Source of the DNA: Cylindrobasidium torrendii FP15055 ss-10
Taxonomy: Eukaryota > Basidiomycota > Agaricomycetes > Agaricales > Physalacriaceae
DNA length: 11,943 nucleotides
Direction of reading: 5' to 3'
Assembly (NCBI GenBank): GCA_000934385.1
Contig: KN880659.1
Coordinates: forward strand, 1-11,943
Numbering within the stretch: the first letter of the stretch is position 1; each line of letters begins with the position of its first letter. The position numbers were made by a program, and so were the translations under genes. Below are positions 8,036-11,943 of this stretch, piece after piece. Under the pieces are notes generated by a model. It ran no database searches and had not been told where the DNA came from. It worked only from the letters and a program-made list of their open reading frames with translations.

Positions 8036-8385
8036 ATGGTGGTAGCAAAGCAGGCCGATCGAATGGGTGGCTGTGTCGATCATTTGAGAATCGGCAAGTA
8101 CGCGTCGCGCGAACTTGCTGCGAACCTTGAAATCGATGTAAGTCAGGTCGGGACCTCGTGAGACTAGTCCTACTGCCTGGGTCTTACTAGTATGATCCTG
8201 AGCTAGAACACCCAACTCTTCGACGAATACTGTTACATGAACTTGACCCCCCTACTATGCAAGTTGCTATGCGTCGAGTTATTCTTTGCAGGTCATATAT
8301 TGCATACCATTGGCACATTCCATCATGCCGGCCCCGGTTTTTCATTCGATCTGTAACATGTCCTCTTTGTATGCCTGCTCAGTAG
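8036..8385 (+). CDS. Possible small spliced gene (8036-8137, 8191-8385), 98 aa; uncertain
   Basis: An ATG in good context (ACAATGG) opens 34 codons that end in a perfect GTAAGT donor (8138). A 53-nt intron ending TTACTAG (8190) rejoins in phase 0 to 64 more codons and a TAG at 8383-8385. The product is hydrophilic and helical-looking (IGKYASRELAANLEID, then HPTLRRILLHELDPP), with a Cys-containing tail. I recognise no family. The start would lie only 62 bp from the start of the divergent GNAT gene. The main counter-argument is that the minus strand also has a fitting intron here (8187-8126) and an open frame running into the GNAT first exon, so only one of the two readings may be real. An alternative + strand exit at CAG/GTCATA (8292) to an acceptor at 8382 would add a longer Ser/Arg-rich tail. 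Confidence 0.3.
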
Positions 8386-10419
8386 AAGCCCACGAAACTG
8401 ATACTCTAATCCGGTACACGAAATGTGAGCCCTGCGTGATGAGTGCATCTGCGGATGATGAGCCCCGCAGTGGGGATAAAACTTTGAGATCCTTCCGACT
8501 GCGAGATGCTGCACCTAGTCGGTCGAGTAGTATCATACCGCGAAGTGAAGTTCATTAATCCTCGTGATAGCCAGAGTCACCGAGTATAAGGTCCGAAGTT
8601 CGCGCCCTGGTAGCATATCGTCTGTAAATGATGACGGAAGACTAATCAGCACGACCATTCAGATCAGTCGCGCTGGTTCGAATGTGCGCCTTAAACTGCG
8701 ATCGCGCCCTTTGGATCGATGACCCTGAGAATCGGGGCCGACCCTCGAGCCTTAACGTAGCATAAGTATCCTGCATGATGGCAGATAAGCCGTCCAATCA
8801 GTAATACTGAGTGGCGATGATTGTTTGACATAGTACACTCGATGTAGCCCTCAGGACACCAGCAATCGCCATAGCGAGGGGCAGTAGTATACCTGTGTGT
8901 CTTTACTTACTACCTATTGACCTTATGATTCTGAACGCAAAACTGAATACGGTGGTGGGTCGATACTCTTGGCAGGGCTGTTCGGCTTCTTCCCTCTGGC
9001 ACAAATGTAGACGACCCAGAGACGACCGGAAAACTACGGGCAGACATTCCATGTCGCTGTACAAGCAATGAAAGGAAGAGAGCCGATCATTAGTGCTTTC
9101 AAGTTTCTCGTTCCTGCTCGCGACGAATTGTCTTTTCTTGTCCTTGTCATATGTCGCTCGGGCAAATGCTCAGATCCAGACCCAGTATTCATCAGGACAA
9201 GTCCGAATTGAAAGAAAGCGGAAGGTGGCAGCGTTTATAACGGGTCTCTGTCAATATCGTTGACAAACGCGTTGAAAGAAACATGCGCTGTTGAGTTTTG
9301 AGTAAGCGGCTCGTGCACCCCTTCGCCGGCACGCCGCAAGGATGCAACACCGGATGCTCTTCCTGCGACACAGACACAGTAGAAATTTGTCGACTCGCCA
9401 GAGTTATCAGTAATGAAACGGACTCATGGGCGCGCAGAGCTGGCGCAGAGCAACCCTCGCGCGTCCGGATTGAAAACCGATTGTCAGTGACGCCCCTACG
9501 ATCCTGAACGTTGAAAAACGGCAGGCAGGGTTCTTTCTTGGCATTCTCTTGTTGTAGAAAAGGGCGAATTGTACTCATTAATGATTTACAGAACTTCGAA
9601 ATTTGCTGATGCAAAGAAACTGTAGCATAGTTTGCTCAAAGCTTCGATATTTCAATGAGCTTTACATTCTGGGATCACGCCCTCTTCGTTCCGCTACAGT
9701 CTGAAGTAACAAACCCGACATTGGCGGAGACGCATTCTAGTGCGCCGTGACAACATTGACCATGTGTTATGCAAACATTTGTACTTTACTCTGCCTTCAA
9801 CAGTTGAGCGTTGAACCCGTGTTACCTTCGGTGTCGGTCGGCATGGCAATGGCTTGCGAACGCTAAGTGGCTCACGTACTCTGTCCCAATCTGGGCATAG
9901 CAGTTCGACAATCATGTGTCCCTTGTATGCTGCGCTTGCCGCGACCCCCAAGCACCGTGCTCATCCAGTGCGCGGAGATCGCAGCGCTATTTGCATAGAA
10001 TGTTAGAAGCTCGGCCTCCCCGAGCCTTCAAAACGTATATCCAGGATCGATAAATGCCATGGCCACGCATGATCATGTGGATGGGTTCATTGTTCTCCAT
10101 TTGCGTGACATGCAAACGGTGTTATCATCTTCATCTAGGGGGATGTTTCTGTCGACATCTTGCTTTCATATACGCTCGCGCACACTTTGAGGGCTGGCGG
10201 AGCAAATAAGGCAGCGACATGCGGCCTGCGTCCCTTCGGCGCCAGGGAATGCATCGACGTAGTGAAGGATGCAGAGAAGATACGTAAAATCGAAAGTCGC
10301 GTATTTTCGGATGTGGACTGGATGTGGATATGCATCCTTGTGCGTATGGCCGGAGTCTTGTGTTCCGCCATTTCGTTCCGCGTTCTTGTCTTTCGAGTGG
10401 CCGGTGTTCTCCAGTACAG

Positions 10420-10481
10420 GTATGTCCCAGAATAATTTTTGTGAATGTGGCCATGAACCGGCTCATCGGTCTACCTCCTAG
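10420..10481 (+). other. Candidate intron of an unresolved + strand gene
   Basis: The donor GTATGT after CAG and the acceptor CTACCTCCTAG bound a 62-nt segment of typical size. Splicing in phase 1 extends the open frame that runs up to 10419 by 14 codons (EEISQLKRSWLEDA) to a TAG at 10523-10525. The upstream exon boundary and the start are not evident. Confidence 0.25.
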
Positions 10482-10879
10482 AAGAAATATCTCAACTTAA
10501 GCGATCGTGGCTTGAGGACGCATAGTTCCCCATGCCTATCAGTGTCATTTAGTACTCGTCCATGATACCGATGCCTCACTTTGCTGTATTGAGCAACAGT
10601 ATGCCATGCCTCTCTTATAGATATTGCTCACAAAATGCCCCGTGGAGAACGCAGCAAACTGAGTGAACATAGGCTACTTGAAGCTGAAAGCCTTCAAAGT
10701 AGACACTCGGAGCATTACACACATACATATGCGGGTCGCCACTCGCGTCGAAGGGGGTGGAGAGAATGCCGAAGGATAGTACAGCAGCTATACAAAGTGC
10801 CACTCGTCGGTGAAAGTTGGGGGCAACCCTGATCCCAGGCTCGAGTAATCGTGCAGACCCTGTGTCTGCTTTTTGCCTA

Positions 10880-10901
10880 GTCCAGGCCAGGTCCAGGCCC
10901 T
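10880..10901 (+). repeat. Imperfect 11-nt tandem duplication
   Basis: GTCCAGGCCAG (10880-10890) is followed directly by GTCCAGGCCCT (10891-10901), with nine of eleven positions equal. It lies in the gene-poor part and is probably a replication-slippage product. Confidence 0.7.
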
Positions 10902-11943
10902 GTACGGGTCGTTTTGAAAACACGAGTTGATTGTAAGGGGAGGGCAAGGGCAGACATAAAGTGTTATGACGGGAGCGCCGTGGGAGCAGCTAATAGGTGT
11001 TGAGGATTAACGATGAGTCGAGAAGGAAACAAGGCGGGTGGAATCAGTGACGTACTTGACAATGAGTGCAATAGTACGGGCGTTTGTTCGGAGGAAAGCA
11101 GTGGTGCCACTCGTCCGCTATGCTCGTAAATCCCACCCTGGGTTTCCATTCGAGGATCGAGCGGAACTGCGATGCCCGTACGCGGTTTCTTCTTCAAATT
11201 GTGTTGTTATCCTCAAAAACACGAAAACACTCCCAGACATGCTAAAGGATCATTACAAAGACGGTGAGTACAATATTAGTGACCCTATATACGTATTTCG
11301 GGAACCGCCAATCCCGATGCATTACCATTAACGACTCAAAAAGCACTGAGATTTCACCGGCGTCGCGTGGTGTAGTAGCGCCCACGGAATTTGCCGCCCG
11401 CGGTGTCTTTGAGGACACACTCCTCCAACACTCCTCCGCGCGTCAAACAACGCTTCGTTGATCAAAGAGGAATACATAAGTCCAAAAGAGGGAGACGCAA
11501 TATGGAAGAATGTGCCGATATCCAGCAAGCACGAAGATGACTGCATACTGCATCAGCGCTAAACTGCAAATCTGTTCGATGCTCCGAGAAGAGGGCTTCG
11601 TCGCAAAGGGCCCTTCACCGAGGGAATATCGAAGTGCACTGTACATACGGGATAATCCACCCCACTGGTGACTCCGTGTACGGGCGTCGAGTTAGCGCGC
11701 TTGTGCGGTCAAGACAAGCACATAATAAATGATGATGAAAAGAATACAATCTGTCAAAAATGATGGGTGCACGTAAAAGACCATCGCGGTATGCTGACAT
11801 TTTCCGCACCTCACCTCACCTCGTTGAAGCATCCGCAATTCTGCGTAATTACACCGCGTAAGGGTCGTGTAGCTGTCCACACCAACGATCGCTTATCGAC
11901 AAGAACGTACTTAGTCTTCCCGTTCCGGCGATCCAGACAGCGC

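Larger units (their letters stand above)
8386..11943. other. Gene-poor 3.5-kb region without a recognisable gene
   Basis: No open frame here exceeds 140 codons, none shows a domain or motif I know, and frames on opposite strands are about equally long. Isolated intron-like signals occur on the + strand at 10420-10481 and GTGAGT at 11264, and on the minus strand GTACGT near 11055 and GTGAGC near 10634. I could not chain them into a convincing protein. The longest open stretches are 9614-9192 (-), 10947-10615 (-) and 11038-11331 (+). No long terminal repeats, long inverted repeats, tRNA or array were seen. It may be intergenic DNA, a degraded gene or transposon, or a gene with many short exons that I could not resolve. 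Confidence 0.45.

Noticed and set aside
8660..8700. TTCGAAT resembling a tRNA T-loop
   Set aside because: The flanking bases do not form the five-pair T stem, and no acceptor or anticodon arm fits upstream.
9192..9614. 140-codon minus-strand frame, the longest in the gene-poor tail
   Set aside because: It has no recognisable domain or clear splice partners, and an equally plausible + frame lies opposite. Evidence is too weak to call a gene.
9694..9951. 85-codon minus-strand frame with GTACGTGAGC inside
   Set aside because: The splice-like sites do not lead to a continuing frame, and no motif is present.
1..11943. CRISPR arrays, bacterial operons, integrated virus or long terminal repeats
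   Set aside because: No regularly spaced repeats, no long direct or inverted terminal repeats, and no viral or reverse-transcriptase motifs were seen on either strand.

Overview
The window looks like nuclear DNA of a filamentous basidiomycete, most likely an agaricomycete. Genes are split by very short introns of 48-56 nt, with GT..AG ends and CTNAY-type branch sites. There are two F-box/LRR-like proteins of the style that is abundant in mushroom-forming fungi. There are no bacterial-type operons, ribosome binding sites or RNA genes that I can see. The organism call is inference from gene style, not from a marker gene.

Layout. 1-613 is a leader region with two clean inverted repeats (156-206 and 300-327). 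614-2322 (+) is an F-box/LRR-like gene with one 50-nt intron. After only 89 bp, 2412-3781 (+) is a second, unrelated F-box gene, also with a 50-nt intron. 4192-4603 (+) is a small three-exon gene for a 103-residue protein of unknown function. 4870-5880 (+) is a single-exon gene for a basic, probably nuclear protein of unknown function. Converging on it, 7973-6496 (-) is an eight-exon gene that splices to a 373-residue protein whose C-terminal third is a GNAT acetyltransferase domain of the KAT14/CSRP2BP type. This is the best-recognised gene in the window. Most of it is invisible to simple ORF calling because no exon exceeds 270 nt.

7975-8385 is ambiguous. Both strands carry good splice signals that mirror each other: a possible small + strand gene at 8036-8385 competes with a possible 5' extension of the KAT14-like gene. 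From about 8.4 kb to the end I find no recognisable gene, only short ORFs and isolated intron-like signals.

The genes do not form an evident pathway or cluster. The F-box proteins would act as substrate adaptors of SCF ubiquitin ligases. The GNAT protein would act in acetylation, possibly on chromatin if it follows the animal KAT14 family. I found no convincing new multi-gene system. The most useful results are the reconstructed acetyltransferase gene with its unusual cofactor loop, the small spliced gene, the strand ambiguity next to the acetyltransferase, and the 51-nt hairpin.
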